Below are positions 25,347-33,124 of a DNA stretch of 64,000 nt, piece after piece. The stretch covers positions 112,351 through 176,350 of the forward strand of contig NZ_JBHUEM010000009.1 of the NCBI RefSeq assembly GCF_042680805.1, written 5' to 3'. The first letter of the stretch is position 1; every line of letters begins with the position of its first letter. Under the pieces are notes generated by a model. That model had not been told where the DNA came from. It saw only the letters and a program-made list of their open reading frames with translations, and searched no databases. The position numbers and the translations under genes are program-made. The DNA is from Bacillus_CJ salitolerans. GTDB taxonomy: Bacteria > Bacillota > Bacilli > Bacillales > SA4.

Positions 25347-26861
25347 ATGGAACCATCAGTCATCATACTTTTTGTTATTGGATTTATAGCTATTTTCGGT
25401 GTGATTAGCCACTTCCAAATGCTATTTACATTGAAGGGGTGGCAACAAGAGTTAATACGACTCGAAACAAGTGAATTAGGAAGCAGTTCTGTAACATGGA
25501 TCAACAGGGTTGTAGAGGAGTATAGGAAATATAAAGAGATTCAACACGAATCCATGAATACTATTTCACTTGTAGATAAACATTTTATGAATGAGCCTAT
25601 ACGTCTGTTTGGTTTTTTTAAAACACCAGTTGGAAATGTTGTAAGAATGCAACAATTACTTCCGGTTGCTTGTATTATTTGTGGAATACTCGGGACATTT
25701 CTTGGTTTAACATTATCCATGTTTTCAATGCAACAAACCTTATCCACTATTGGAACATCTACTGCTGACATTTCAATGAGTTCGATTGTTTCAGCGATTT
25801 CTTCCCCTTTTCAAGGAATGAGTTTAGCATTTGTGACTAGTATCGCTGGAATTGCTAGTGCACTTCTTTTAAATTTATTTCAGACTGGGTTTCTTTCTGG
25901 TGGCACATCGATTTCCTATTATCAATCTAGTATTTTAGCTGAGACAGAAAGCTTATTAGATCACAAAGTGGCTTCCTTAATAAAAGATCAAAAACCAAAA
26001 GATACACTTGAAAAAATACTTGATCGTTTTTCAGACAAAGTCCAAGACGCCTTTCAAAAGTCTGTTGAGCAATTTGCAGGGAAAATGGTGAACCTAACAG
26101 GAGAATTACTGTCAATTTGTGAAGGATTAAATAATATGGTCATCAAACAGGAAGAAGCAACAAATACCTTTTCTACTAGTACCTCTACATTGAAGGAATT
26201 TAGCCTGGAATTATCAACATCTATTGAGTCACTCTTACAAGTTCGAGCAGGTGTTGATAGTGAGTTACAAACTTTGCAACAAACGATTAAAACAATCGAG
26301 AAACAATTGCAAAGCTCAATTGAAAAGCAAGAGGCTGGACAGAAGAGATACGAGCAGATGTTACAGAGGTCTGATCAAATTTTACGAGATTCTTCAAACA
26401 AAACAGCTGAAATCAGCAACTTATTCTTAAAAGGTTTAGAAGAACAAATGAATCGAGGGTTTGCTAAACAGGAGGAAATGGAACGAAGACTATATCAAAA
26501 ACAAGAAGAATGGAATTATAGTCTTCAAGATAAACAATCACAATATTATCATGCAGCCCAGGATTTTCAGACTTCTGTACACCAATTAGAAAAGGCATGG
26601 CATGATGTTGTTGAAAGACTCCGAAGAGATGTAATCGATAAGATGGAGCATGCTAGAAACAGGCAATCACCACTTCAAAACGATAATCGCGAGTTAATAC
26701 GTACAATTGAGCTCGCCTCTGAAAGATCCAAACATGAAATTGGCCAAATTCAACAATACTTAACTGAAGTGTATCAAATCCTATTACGTATGTATGAAGA
26801 GCAGCAATATGCTACTTCTATTCCAAAACGAAATGCAATCCAGGCAAGGATTCATGAGTAG
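25347..26861 (+). CDS. MotA/TolQ/ExbB-family protein with long tail (ZorA-like)
   Basis: A 504-residue stator-type ion channel subunit. Three membrane helices are visible at about 4-27, 104-126 (CGILGTFLGLTLSM) and 153-179 (SSPFQGMSLAFVTSIAG). About 290 residues of polar, Q/E/K-rich helical sequence follow, almost certainly a long cytoplasmic coiled coil. This layout is that of ZorA in the Zorya anti-phage system rather than of MotA (about 270 residues with a short tail). GGGGGGAC precedes the ATG. The partner gene follows after seven bases. No zorC, zorD or zorE lies nearby, so the defence role is only inferred. Confidence 0.85.
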   Translation: MEPSVIILFVIGFIAIFGVISHFQMLFTLKGWQQELIRLETSELGSSSVTWINRVVEEYRKYKEIQHESMNTISLVDKHFMNEPIRLFGFFKTPVGNVVRMQQLLPVACIICGILGTFLGLTLSMFSMQQTLSTIGTSTADISMSSIVSAISSPFQGMSLAFVTSIAGIASALLLNLFQTGFLSGGTSISYYQSSILAETESLLDHKVASLIKDQKPKDTLEKILDRFSDKVQDAFQKSVEQFAGKMVNLTGELLSICEGLNNMVIKQEEATNTFSTSTSTLKEFSLELSTSIESLLQVRAGVDSELQTLQQTIKTIEKQLQSSIEKQEAGQKRYEQMLQRSDQILRDSSNKTAEISNLFLKGLEEQMNRGFAKQEEMERRLYQKQEEWNYSLQDKQSQYYHAAQDFQTSVHQLEKAWHDVVERLRRDVIDKMEHARNRQSPLQNDNRELIRTIELASERSKHEIGQIQQYLTEVYQILLRMYEEQQYATSIPKRNAIQARIHE

Positions 26862-26868
26862 GTGAACT

Positions 26869-27567
26869 ATGAGTAGACACAATAGACGTAGATTACTAGA
26901 GGATGAAGGACAACATGATTATTACTGGCCCTCTTTTACAGACATGATGGCGATGATCGTACTGGTCATGCTTTTTATCGCCATTATTGCATTTATTCAA
27001 GCCATTTACCAAGCCTATGACCAAGCAGAAATGAAACAGGAATTAGAACAAGTAGCAGAGGTAAAAAAACATATCTCTGATTTGATTGAAAAAACACTTG
27101 AAGAAAATGTGGGGAAGGATAAAGTTATCAGAGGTCCAAATAATACGATATCGATTGAAGGAGATATATTATTTGACACAGGTAGTTCAGAAGTTAGTGA
27201 AGAAGGGAAAAAAGTATTAGCTTCATTAAGTGAAGGTATATTGCAAATACTCGAAGATCCAGAGGTTAATCAGTATCTCTATATTATTTTAATTGAAGGT
27301 CATACTGATACGGTACCGTATGATAACTGGTCCCTTTCAACAGAGCGAGCGGTATCTGTTGTAAAATATTTATTAGATACAAACCCAAAGCTCGCCACAA
27401 AAGAGTATGCACAATATTTAGCTGCGACTGGCTATTCTGAATATAAACCATTAGTAGAGGGAGATTCTAAAGAGGCTCTTCAGAAAAACAGACGAATCTC
27501 TTTTCAAATTATTTTAGACGATCAAAAATGGCAAGATTCTTTGAAAAGTATACTAATTCAGGAATAA
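26869..27567 (+). CDS. MotB/OmpA-family protein (ZorB-like)
   Basis: A 232-residue partner of the preceding gene. It has a basic N-terminus, then WPSFTDMMAMIVLVMLF with Asp25 at the position of the ion-binding aspartate, one membrane helix (about 26-46), a short coil and a C-terminal OmpA-type peptidoglycan-binding domain (about 93-215) with EGHTDTVP, LSTERA and KNRRI. Together the two should form a proton- or sodium-driven stator anchored in the wall. The ATG follows GTAGGTGA. Confidence 0.88.
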   Translation: MSRHNRRRLLEDEGQHDYYWPSFTDMMAMIVLVMLFIAIIAFIQAIYQAYDQAEMKQELEQVAEVKKHISDLIEKTLEENVGKDKVIRGPNNTISIEGDILFDTGSSEVSEEGKKVLASLSEGILQILEDPEVNQYLYIILIEGHTDTVPYDNWSLSTERAVSVVKYLLDTNPKLATKEYAQYLAATGYSEYKPLVEGDSKEALQKNRRISFQIILDDQKWQDSLKSILIQE

Positions 27568-27579
27568 CGTATAAAGAAC

Positions 27580-27735
27580 AAAAGGCGAAAGTACCCCGTT
27601 TAGACTAAGGCAGAGCAAATGTCTGTCATGAAAAAAGGGTGGTTTTCCCTTTTATTCATGACAGGTTATTTGACCTCGAGTGGCTGGGCGCTTGAGCTGG
27701 ATTTAGCCGTAACATTGTCTAAACTAAACACCAGA
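27580..27735 (+). repeat. Family A repeat, copy 5 (subgroup A)
   Basis: The order is AAAGGCGAAAGTACC, AAGGCAGAGCAAATG, stem GTCATGAA...TTCATGAC (27625-27662) with AAAAGGG/CCCTTTT inside, AGGTTATTTGACCTCGAG, TGGCTGGGCGCT and GGATTTAGCCGTAACATTG. Perfect 8-bp inverted ends (GTTTAGAC at 27598-27605, GTCTAAAC at 27717-27724) enclose the core. Confidence 0.9.
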
Positions 27736-27756
27736 AACTTATACTTTACTTATAAT

Positions 27757-27793
27757 AAAAAGACTAATTTCACATGTGGAAATTAGTCTTTTT
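27757..27793. terminator. Bidirectional terminator between the ZorB-like gene and yrhC
   Basis: A perfect 15-bp stem (AAAAAGACTAATTTC, 7-base loop) gives T-runs on both strands between convergent genes. Confidence 0.92.
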
Positions 27794-28034
27794 ATTGTCC
27801 ATCTTCCATCTCAGCTAATTGTCTTTTATAGCCAATAACCTTTTGAAAAAAGAAGAGTGCCGCTGCTAAAAAAATTATGGTTGAAACCATCATTGTATAC
27901 GTTTGGATCTCTTGTTTTCCTTCACTAGGAACAATGACTCCTATAAACATAAATACACTGACGGCTAATAACACCATAGCAAATCTTGTATAATCAACAA
28001 TTTTATCTTGAATAGTTTTAAGTTGTTGGTTCAT
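27792..28034 (-). CDS. yrhC: YrhC-family membrane protein
   Basis: An 80-residue protein with two membrane helices (about 18-36 and 46-65) and charged ends. It follows mccB in the same order as in B. subtilis. Function unknown. A 118-base gap with a strong terminator separates it from mccB, so it may have its own promoter. Confidence 0.85.
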   Translation of the reverse strand: MNQQLKTIQDKIVDYTRFAMVLLAVSVFMFIGVIVPSEGKQEIQTYTMMVSTIIFLAAALFFFQKVIGYKRQLAEMEDGQ

Positions 28035-28120
28035 TTTGTTACGTCCCTTCTATCTATGAAGCTTACAATCTATTTTATCATAGTGAAAGGCAATGTCTTC
28101 TATGTAAATAAAACCAAAAA

Positions 28121-28144
28121 GGAAGCTCTCAAGTGAGAGCTTCC
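28121..28144 (-). terminator. mccB operon terminator
   Basis: A perfect stem GGAAGCTCTCA / TGAGAGCTTCC is followed on the minus strand by five T's, just after the mccB stop. Confidence 0.92.
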
Positions 28145-28152
28145 TTCCCATT

Positions 28153-29286
28153 TTATGAAAGTGCCTGTTTTAAGTCTTCAATGAGATCTTCTACATCCTC
28201 AAGACCTACTGAAATTCGAATAAGACCATCTGTTATACCTAATTCGTTTCGCCTGTCTGCTGGAATTGACGCATGTGTCATTCTAGCAGGTACAGATATT
28301 AAGCTTTCAACTGCGCCTAAGCTTTCAGCTAGAGTAAAGTAACGTAGTCGAGATAATAGTTGATCTGCTTTTTCTTCACTTCCTACATCAAATGATACCA
28401 TTCCTCCAAAGCCAGCGCCCTGCTTTTTAGCTATATCATGATTTGGATGTGATGGTAATCCTGGATAATAAACTTTTTCAACAATTGGATGTTTTTGAAG
28501 AAATTCAATAATCTTATTCGTGTTTTCCTCAGTTTCTTCCATGCGAATTCCCAGTGTCTTGATTCCTCGCATTAATAACCAAGAATCCTGTGGTCCTAAT
28601 ACACCACCAGTAGAGTTTTGAACAAAATGCAAGTCTTCAGCAAGCTGTTTACTATTTACGACAACAAGGCCAGCAACAACATCACTATGCCCACCAATAT
28701 ATTTGGTTGCACTATGCAGAACAATATCAGCACCTAAAGAAATTGGCGTTTGCCAGTAAGGTGTACTAAATGTATTATCAACAATTGTTAATAGGTTATG
28801 TTTTTTTGCAATTTTACTTGCTTCTTCAATATCTGTTATTTTTAATAAAGGATTTGTAGGCGTTTCAATATAAATCGCTCTTGTATTCGACTTTATTGCC
28901 TTTTCAATATTAGTTAAGTCACTGGTGTCAACAAAAGTAGAATCTATCCCTAGTCGATTTAATACCTTTGTCATCACTCGATATGTACCGCCGTACACAT
29001 CATCTGTAAGCACTATATGATCACCGCTATTGAAAAGCATCATAACGGCTGTAATAGCAGCCATTCCAGAACCAAATGCGAAACCAGCTTCACCGTTCTC
29101 TAAGTCTTTTATAAGTTCTTCTAATGCATGTCTTGTTGGGTTTCCTGTACGAGAATATTCAAATCCACTATGTTTCCCAACAGCCTCCTGTTTGTACGTA
29201 CTTACTTGATAAATCGGAACTGATACAGCTCCAGTATGTGGATCACCTGAAATACCACCGTGTATTAATTTCGTTTTTCTTTTCAT
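28153..29286 (-). CDS. mccB: Cystathionine gamma-lyase / homocysteine gamma-lyase
   Basis: PLP enzyme that splits cystathionine to cysteine, the last step of the methionine-to-cysteine route. The 377-residue protein has the PLP lysine motif SATKYIGGHSDVVAG and the family SRTGNPTR region. ATG 29286 follows AAGGGGG by eight bases; the longer frame start lies inside mccA. Its start is one base after the mccA stop. CymR controls the same operon in B. subtilis, and cymR lies in this window. Confidence 0.95.
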   Translation of the reverse strand: MKRKTKLIHGGISGDPHTGAVSVPIYQVSTYKQEAVGKHSGFEYSRTGNPTRHALEELIKDLENGEAGFAFGSGMAAITAVMMLFNSGDHIVLTDDVYGGTYRVMTKVLNRLGIDSTFVDTSDLTNIEKAIKSNTRAIYIETPTNPLLKITDIEEASKIAKKHNLLTIVDNTFSTPYWQTPISLGADIVLHSATKYIGGHSDVVAGLVVVNSKQLAEDLHFVQNSTGGVLGPQDSWLLMRGIKTLGIRMEETEENTNKIIEFLQKHPIVEKVYYPGLPSHPNHDIAKKQGAGFGGMVSFDVGSEEKADQLLSRLRYFTLAESLGAVESLISVPARMTHASIPADRRNELGITDGLIRISVGLEDVEDLIEDLKQALS

Positions 29287-29287
29287 A

Positions 29288-30211
29288 CTAAATACCCCCT
29301 TCATATATTTTTTTACTTAAATATCGTTCACTACTATCAGCAAAAATCGTAACAATATTTGTTCCTGGTGTTGCATGTTTAGCCTCTTGTAAACAAGCAT
29401 AAAGTGCAGCACCAGCAGAACTACCAACTAATAATCCTTCCCGCTGAGCAAGTTCTTTAACAAGATCAAAAGCATCAACATCGAGTACAGTATGAATGCT
29501 ATTAAAATAGGAACGATCCATGTAATCAGGCAGGAATTCCATTCCAATCCCTTCTGTTTTATGTGGACCAGATTCTCCGCCATTTAGGATGGAGCCCTCT
29601 GGTTCTACAATCACAGTTTTTATTGTAGGATTTTTTTCCTTTAAATATTTTGCCGTCCCCATAAAGGTTCCACCCGTTCCGGCACCTGCGACAAAAATAT
29701 CTATATGACCATTTAAATCCTTCCAAAGCTCCGGGCCCAGTGTTTTATAATACGTCTCTGGATTAGCAGGATTGCCAAATTGCTGCGGACAATACGAGCC
29801 AGGAATTTCCTCTAAAAGCTCCTGTGCCTTTCTTATGGCCCCCTTCATTCCTTCACTCGTAGGTGTATGAACAATTGTAGCGCCGAGGGCCTTCATGAGC
29901 TCTTGCTTTTCCATACTAAACTTTTCAGGTATACAAAACATCACATTTATATTTCTACCAATCGCAGCTAAAGCCAGTCCAATTCCCGTATTCCCTGCAG
30001 TTGGTTCAATAATTGTTCCACCTTCTCTTACTTTACCTGTATCTAAAGCATGTTGAAGAAGTTCCATTCCAAGTCGGTCCTTTACACTTCCACCTGGATT
30101 AAAAAATTCAAGCTTTGCAAAAAGACGAACACCTTCAGGCAGATTAAATTTTGTAAGCTCAACAAGTGGTGTATTTCCGATCAATTCATGGACATTTTTA
30201 TATAAAGCCAT
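29288..30211 (-). CDS. mccA: O-acetylserine-dependent cystathionine beta-synthase
   Basis: PLP enzyme of the cysteine synthase fold, 307 residues. The lysine motif is NPGGSVKDR, the phosphate-binding loop PTAGNTGIG, and the C-terminal GSSAGAAL is typical. It joins homocysteine with O-acetylserine to form cystathionine, as shown for the B. subtilis homologue YrhA. It is adjacent to mccB and mtnN, which fits recycling of homocysteine. The ATG follows AGGAGAAAGC. A function as a plain cysteine synthase cannot be excluded from sequence, but the operon argues for MccA. Confidence 0.93.
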   Translation of the reverse strand: MALYKNVHELIGNTPLVELTKFNLPEGVRLFAKLEFFNPGGSVKDRLGMELLQHALDTGKVREGGTIIEPTAGNTGIGLALAAIGRNINVMFCIPEKFSMEKQELMKALGATIVHTPTSEGMKGAIRKAQELLEEIPGSYCPQQFGNPANPETYYKTLGPELWKDLNGHIDIFVAGAGTGGTFMGTAKYLKEKNPTIKTVIVEPEGSILNGGESGPHKTEGIGMEFLPDYMDRSYFNSIHTVLDVDAFDLVKELAQREGLLVGSSAGAALYACLQEAKHATPGTNIVTIFADSSERYLSKKIYEGGI

Positions 30212-30212
30212 G

Positions 30213-30917
30213 TTATGCTTTCTCCTTTAGCTGCTTAATCATGGAAACAACCACTTCTGAAGAATGAAGGGCCGCCTTTTGTAAAAATTGATCGAATGAA
30301 ATATTCGATTCTTTTCCAGCAATATCAGATAAAGAGCGAATAACAACAAATGGAACACCAAATTGAAAACAAACCTGGGCAACTGCAGCAGCCTCCATCT
30401 CCACAGCATGCAATTCTGGGAGTTTTGAACGTACAAACTCGACTCTTTCTGGATCATGCATAAAAGAATCACCTGTTGCAATGACTCCTTGGACAACTTG
30501 TATATCATCTAGGGCATGGACAGCCTTTACGGCTGCATCTTGTAAGATATCACTTGCCTTATAGGCAGCAGGTAGTCCAGGAACTTGCCCATATTCATAC
30601 CCAAACGCCGTTACATCAACATCATGGTGACGTACCTCAGATGAAATGACAACATCTCCAACATTCAGTGAATGATGAAACCCTCCTGCTGAACCTGTAT
30701 TGATGACATAATCTGGCTTAAAGCGTTCAAGCAAAATGGTTGTACTCATCGCCGCATTCACTTTACCAATACCCGATTTCAATAAAATAACATCCTGGTT
30801 ATTTAGAGTACCTAGTGTAAACTCACACCCTGCAATTGTTTCGATATTCTTTTCTTCTAATGTATTACGTAAGATTTGAACTTCTTCTTCCATTGCTCCA
30901 ATGATGGCTATTCTCAT
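30213..30917 (-). CDS. mtnN: MTA/SAH nucleosidase
   Basis: Removes adenine from S-adenosylhomocysteine and methylthioadenosine, releasing S-ribosyl compounds for recycling. The 234-residue protein starts MRIAIIGAMEEE and keeps the catalytic GDSFMHD, VEMEAAAVA and SDIAGKE motifs. ATG 30917 is preferred over the frame start at 30932 because AAGGTGAGG is better spaced. It lies between yrrT and mccA in the sulfur operon. Confidence 0.95.
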   Translation of the reverse strand: MRIAIIGAMEEEVQILRNTLEEKNIETIAGCEFTLGTLNNQDVILLKSGIGKVNAAMSTTILLERFKPDYVINTGSAGGFHHSLNVGDVVISSEVRHHDVDVTAFGYEYGQVPGLPAAYKASDILQDAAVKAVHALDDIQVVQGVIATGDSFMHDPERVEFVRSKLPELHAVEMEAAAVAQVCFQFGVPFVVIRSLSDIAGKESNISFDQFLQKAALHSSEVVVSMIKQLKEKA

Positions 30918-30935
30918 TACAATAATCCTCACCTT

Positions 30936-31580
30936 CTATTGTTTCACAGCCTCCATTACCCAAACAAAATCATTACAACGAGAAAAATGAACCGAAAAAT
31001 TATGGTCAGTAAACATTTTTTCAAGTTTATCGATTGTCGTATAGTACTCTCTCAACAAATCCTCTGCAAGGTTATGGAATCCTCTGTTTTTAGATTTTTC
31101 TACCATATCTTTATATGCTTCCTCTGATTCAAATACGGTATCCGCAAACACTATTTTATCACCTTTCGTAAGGTAGTTTCCATACTTTGCAATAGCGACT
31201 TCTTTTTCTTCATCTGTTAGATGATGGAAGGCATAGGTACTAACGATAGTATTTACCTGCTCTTTGGGCCAAGTAAACTCTAAAAAATCCCCATCTTCAA
31301 TTGAGACAGAGCTAGGTAATTTGTCTATCGCATGCTTTCTCATTGGTGAGGATGGCTCTATTCCATATATATTAAACCCTTTATCGATAAATTTTTGTGT
31401 TAAATTCCCCGTACCCACTCCAAATTCTAGTACATGACCAATAGAACGCTCTGTAACTGTCTCAAGTATCTGTTCATAATACTTAAATACATCACGATAT
31501 TCTTCGTCAGTACCATTTACTGATTCATCATAATGATCTGCCCATTGCTCAAAAAGATTCAGGAATTCTCTTCCCATCAT
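30936..31580 (-). CDS. yrrT: SAM-dependent methyltransferase YrrT
   Basis: A 214-residue class I methyltransferase of unknown substrate; the SAM motif is VLEFGVGTGNLTQKF, followed by IYGIEPS. It is first in the yrrT-mtnN-mccA-mccB operon, so its by-product SAH would be used by the next gene. Two adjacent ATGs are possible (31580 or 31577); AAGGAG lies six bases before the first. It is divergent from yrzA across 161 bases of AT-rich sequence that should hold both promoters. No S-box or T-box was seen there. Confidence 0.92.
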   Translation of the reverse strand: MMGREFLNLFEQWADHYDESVNGTDEEYRDVFKYYEQILETVTERSIGHVLEFGVGTGNLTQKFIDKGFNIYGIEPSSPMRKHAIDKLPSSVSIEDGDFLEFTWPKEQVNTIVSTYAFHHLTDEEKEVAIAKYGNYLTKGDKIVFADTVFESEEAYKDMVEKSKNRGFHNLAEDLLREYYTTIDKLEKMFTDHNFSVHFSRCNDFVWVMEAVKQ

Positions 31581-31741
31581 ATGCCACTCCTTTTCCTTAC
31601 AATTCCTATAAATATACTATGAATTAAAAATGTAATTGTTATTAATTTAACATAAATAGATACTCTCAACAATTTATTTGTTTTTTCACACATTTTTTGA
31701 TATAACCAATACTGTTAAGAGAAAATAAGGGAGTGCCATAA

Positions 31742-31948
31742 ATGGATTTTAAGCTTGAATTTATTGAAGATAAAATCGAATTTTTTGAGGCTACAAATTT
31801 GAAGACATTAGAAAAGCAAATACAAGAAAAAATCGATCATAATCGCGCCATTCTTCTCCAGGTTCATCATGTTTCACACAATACCGTATTTCATCCTCAG
31901 ACGAATTTACCTACCTATACGGCAGTTGTACATTTTAAACAAAAATAA
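31742..31948 (+). CDS. yrzA: DUF2536 small protein YrzA
   Basis: A 68-residue soluble protein (MDFKLEFIEDKIEFFEA start, TAVVHF ending) matching YrzA of B. subtilis in sequence and position, divergent from yrrT. Function unknown. The ATG has GGGAGTG upstream. Two tandem hairpins follow. Confidence 0.88.
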   Translation: MDFKLEFIEDKIEFFEATNLKTLEKQIQEKIDHNRAILLQVHHVSHNTVFHPQTNLPTYTAVVHFKQK

Positions 31949-31970
31949 AGGATACCAAAAGGCATCCTCA

Positions 31971-32003
31971 GGCTGTCGAGAAAGTCTCGGCAGCCTTTTT
32001 TTT
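31971..32003 (+). terminator. yrzA terminator
   Basis: An 11-bp stem, GGCTGTCGAGA against TCTCGGCAGCC (one wobble), is followed by eight T's. A weaker hairpin (31949-31968) precedes it. The same arm occurs after the amidase gene at 63644. Confidence 0.92.
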
Positions 32004-32086
32004 CTAACAGAGTAACGGTGGCTGTCCTCATTATTCTAGAAATAGGGGGAACATCCGACAATATTTCCATGAGAGGGGTTCTCTTA

Positions 32087-32133
32087 GACATTTTGAGGCG
32101 CTTTGACTTCCAAAATGTCTTTGAGCAGGATCC
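32087..32133 (+). repeat. Family B repeat, single unit
   Basis: A 47-base unit starts GACATTTTGA and ends CAGGATCC and lines up over its length with the 51-bp units at 63735. It forms a perfect 9-bp dyad (32087-32095 with 32111-32119). Confidence 0.6.
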
Positions 32134-32204
32134 TAATAGCTTTTTTTAATGAGCTTTGATTGTGAACTTGAACTCCTTTCGAACATTGAGGGTTTTCTAC
32201 AAGC

Positions 32205-32228
32205 AAAGGATGCCAAGAGGCATCCTTT
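32205..32228 (-). terminator. yrrS terminator
   Basis: A perfect 10-bp stem (AAAGGATGCC, 4-base loop) lies six bases after the yrrS stop, with a weak T-run on the minus strand. Confidence 0.65.
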
Positions 32229-32233
32229 ATTTA

Positions 32234-32998
32234 TCATTCTTCACTTTCTGAATTCGCATCAGTATCACTCGTTGTATTCTTCTTTGTAAATTCTTCTGGA
32301 ACTGATCCAAGTTCTTCCAGTTTAACTGGTTTCCATCCCTTATTTGCTTTCCATTCTAAAAATACACGATACACGGTCTTTGAATCCTTGGAGGATACCA
32401 CCCCGATAGCAGCTTGATCACTTCCACCATTTCCTAATCTCCAAAGAATCCAGTTTTGCTCCGTTAATCCAGTTGCATATTCAATTGTTTGAATCATTTC
32501 CTTCCAATCTTGCGATGTCGAATCATAATTGGCTGTATGAGGCTCACTTTGCTTCGTCCCTATTGGTTCCCAGGTAGGATTGGTAATGATGTTAACTACG
32601 TTCGGATCCTCACTTATCTCGTTGGAAATTTCGTTTTGCTCCGTTGTTTCATTAGTGGTTGATTCTTTTACAGTACTAGTTTCTGCCTGCTCAGATGTCG
32701 GTTGCTCTTCACCATCTACTGCATCTGATACATGTTCATTCGAATTTTCTTCTTCCGATTCCACTTCGGAATCCTCATCCTCGTCAGTTATGGAAGTTTC
32801 ATCCCCAATTGTTGATTCTGAGCCTATTTCATTATGAGCTGGTTCATGTTTATCTCCAAAAAATAGCTGGTATGTAAAAAATATTATACCTAAAAAAACC
32901 ACAAAAATGCTTATATTTAGGATTTTGTTGAATCGTCGATTTTTTGCACGCTTTTCATAACGTGGTCCTTCGTAAAGATCTTCAAAGTCCATTCTCAC
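32234..32998 (-). CDS. yrrS: YrrS, DUF1510 membrane protein
   Basis: A 254-residue protein. A basic cytoplasmic start leads into one membrane helix (about 27-45), then a long acidic, Thr/Glu/Ser-rich linker (about 50-135) and a C-terminal DUF1510 domain (about 140-230) with WILWRLGNGGSDQAA. GTG 32998 is chosen because AGGAGGAC lies eight bases upstream; an ATG at 33019 has no such site. It follows pbpI, its usual partner, which suggests a wall-related role in sporulation or growth. Confidence 0.88.
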   Translation of the reverse strand: MRMDFEDLYEGPRYEKRAKNRRFNKILNISIFVVFLGIIFFTYQLFFGDKHEPAHNEIGSESTIGDETSITDEDEDSEVESEEENSNEHVSDAVDGEEQPTSEQAETSTVKESTTNETTEQNEISNEISEDPNVVNIITNPTWEPIGTKQSEPHTANYDSTSQDWKEMIQTIEYATGLTEQNWILWRLGNGGSDQAAIGVVSSKDSKTVYRVFLEWKANKGWKPVKLEELGSVPEEFTKKNTTSDTDANSESEE

Positions 32999-33124
32999 AG
33001 CTATGTCCTCCTCATTCATGATTATTTATATTCTAGCATTATTCTGACAACTCATGAAAGATTAAATTAGGACAAAAGCTAAAATGCTTCCATTGGAATA
33101 GGAAAGCCCCCATAAAGTGGATTT

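Noticed and set aside
30239..30508. An 89-codon minus-strand ORF inside mtnN
   Set aside because: It is a frame-shifted shadow of mtnN.
31581..31741. A SAM riboswitch (S-box) before the yrrT operon
   Set aside because: The 161 bases are AT-rich with none of the conserved S-box elements or a terminator.
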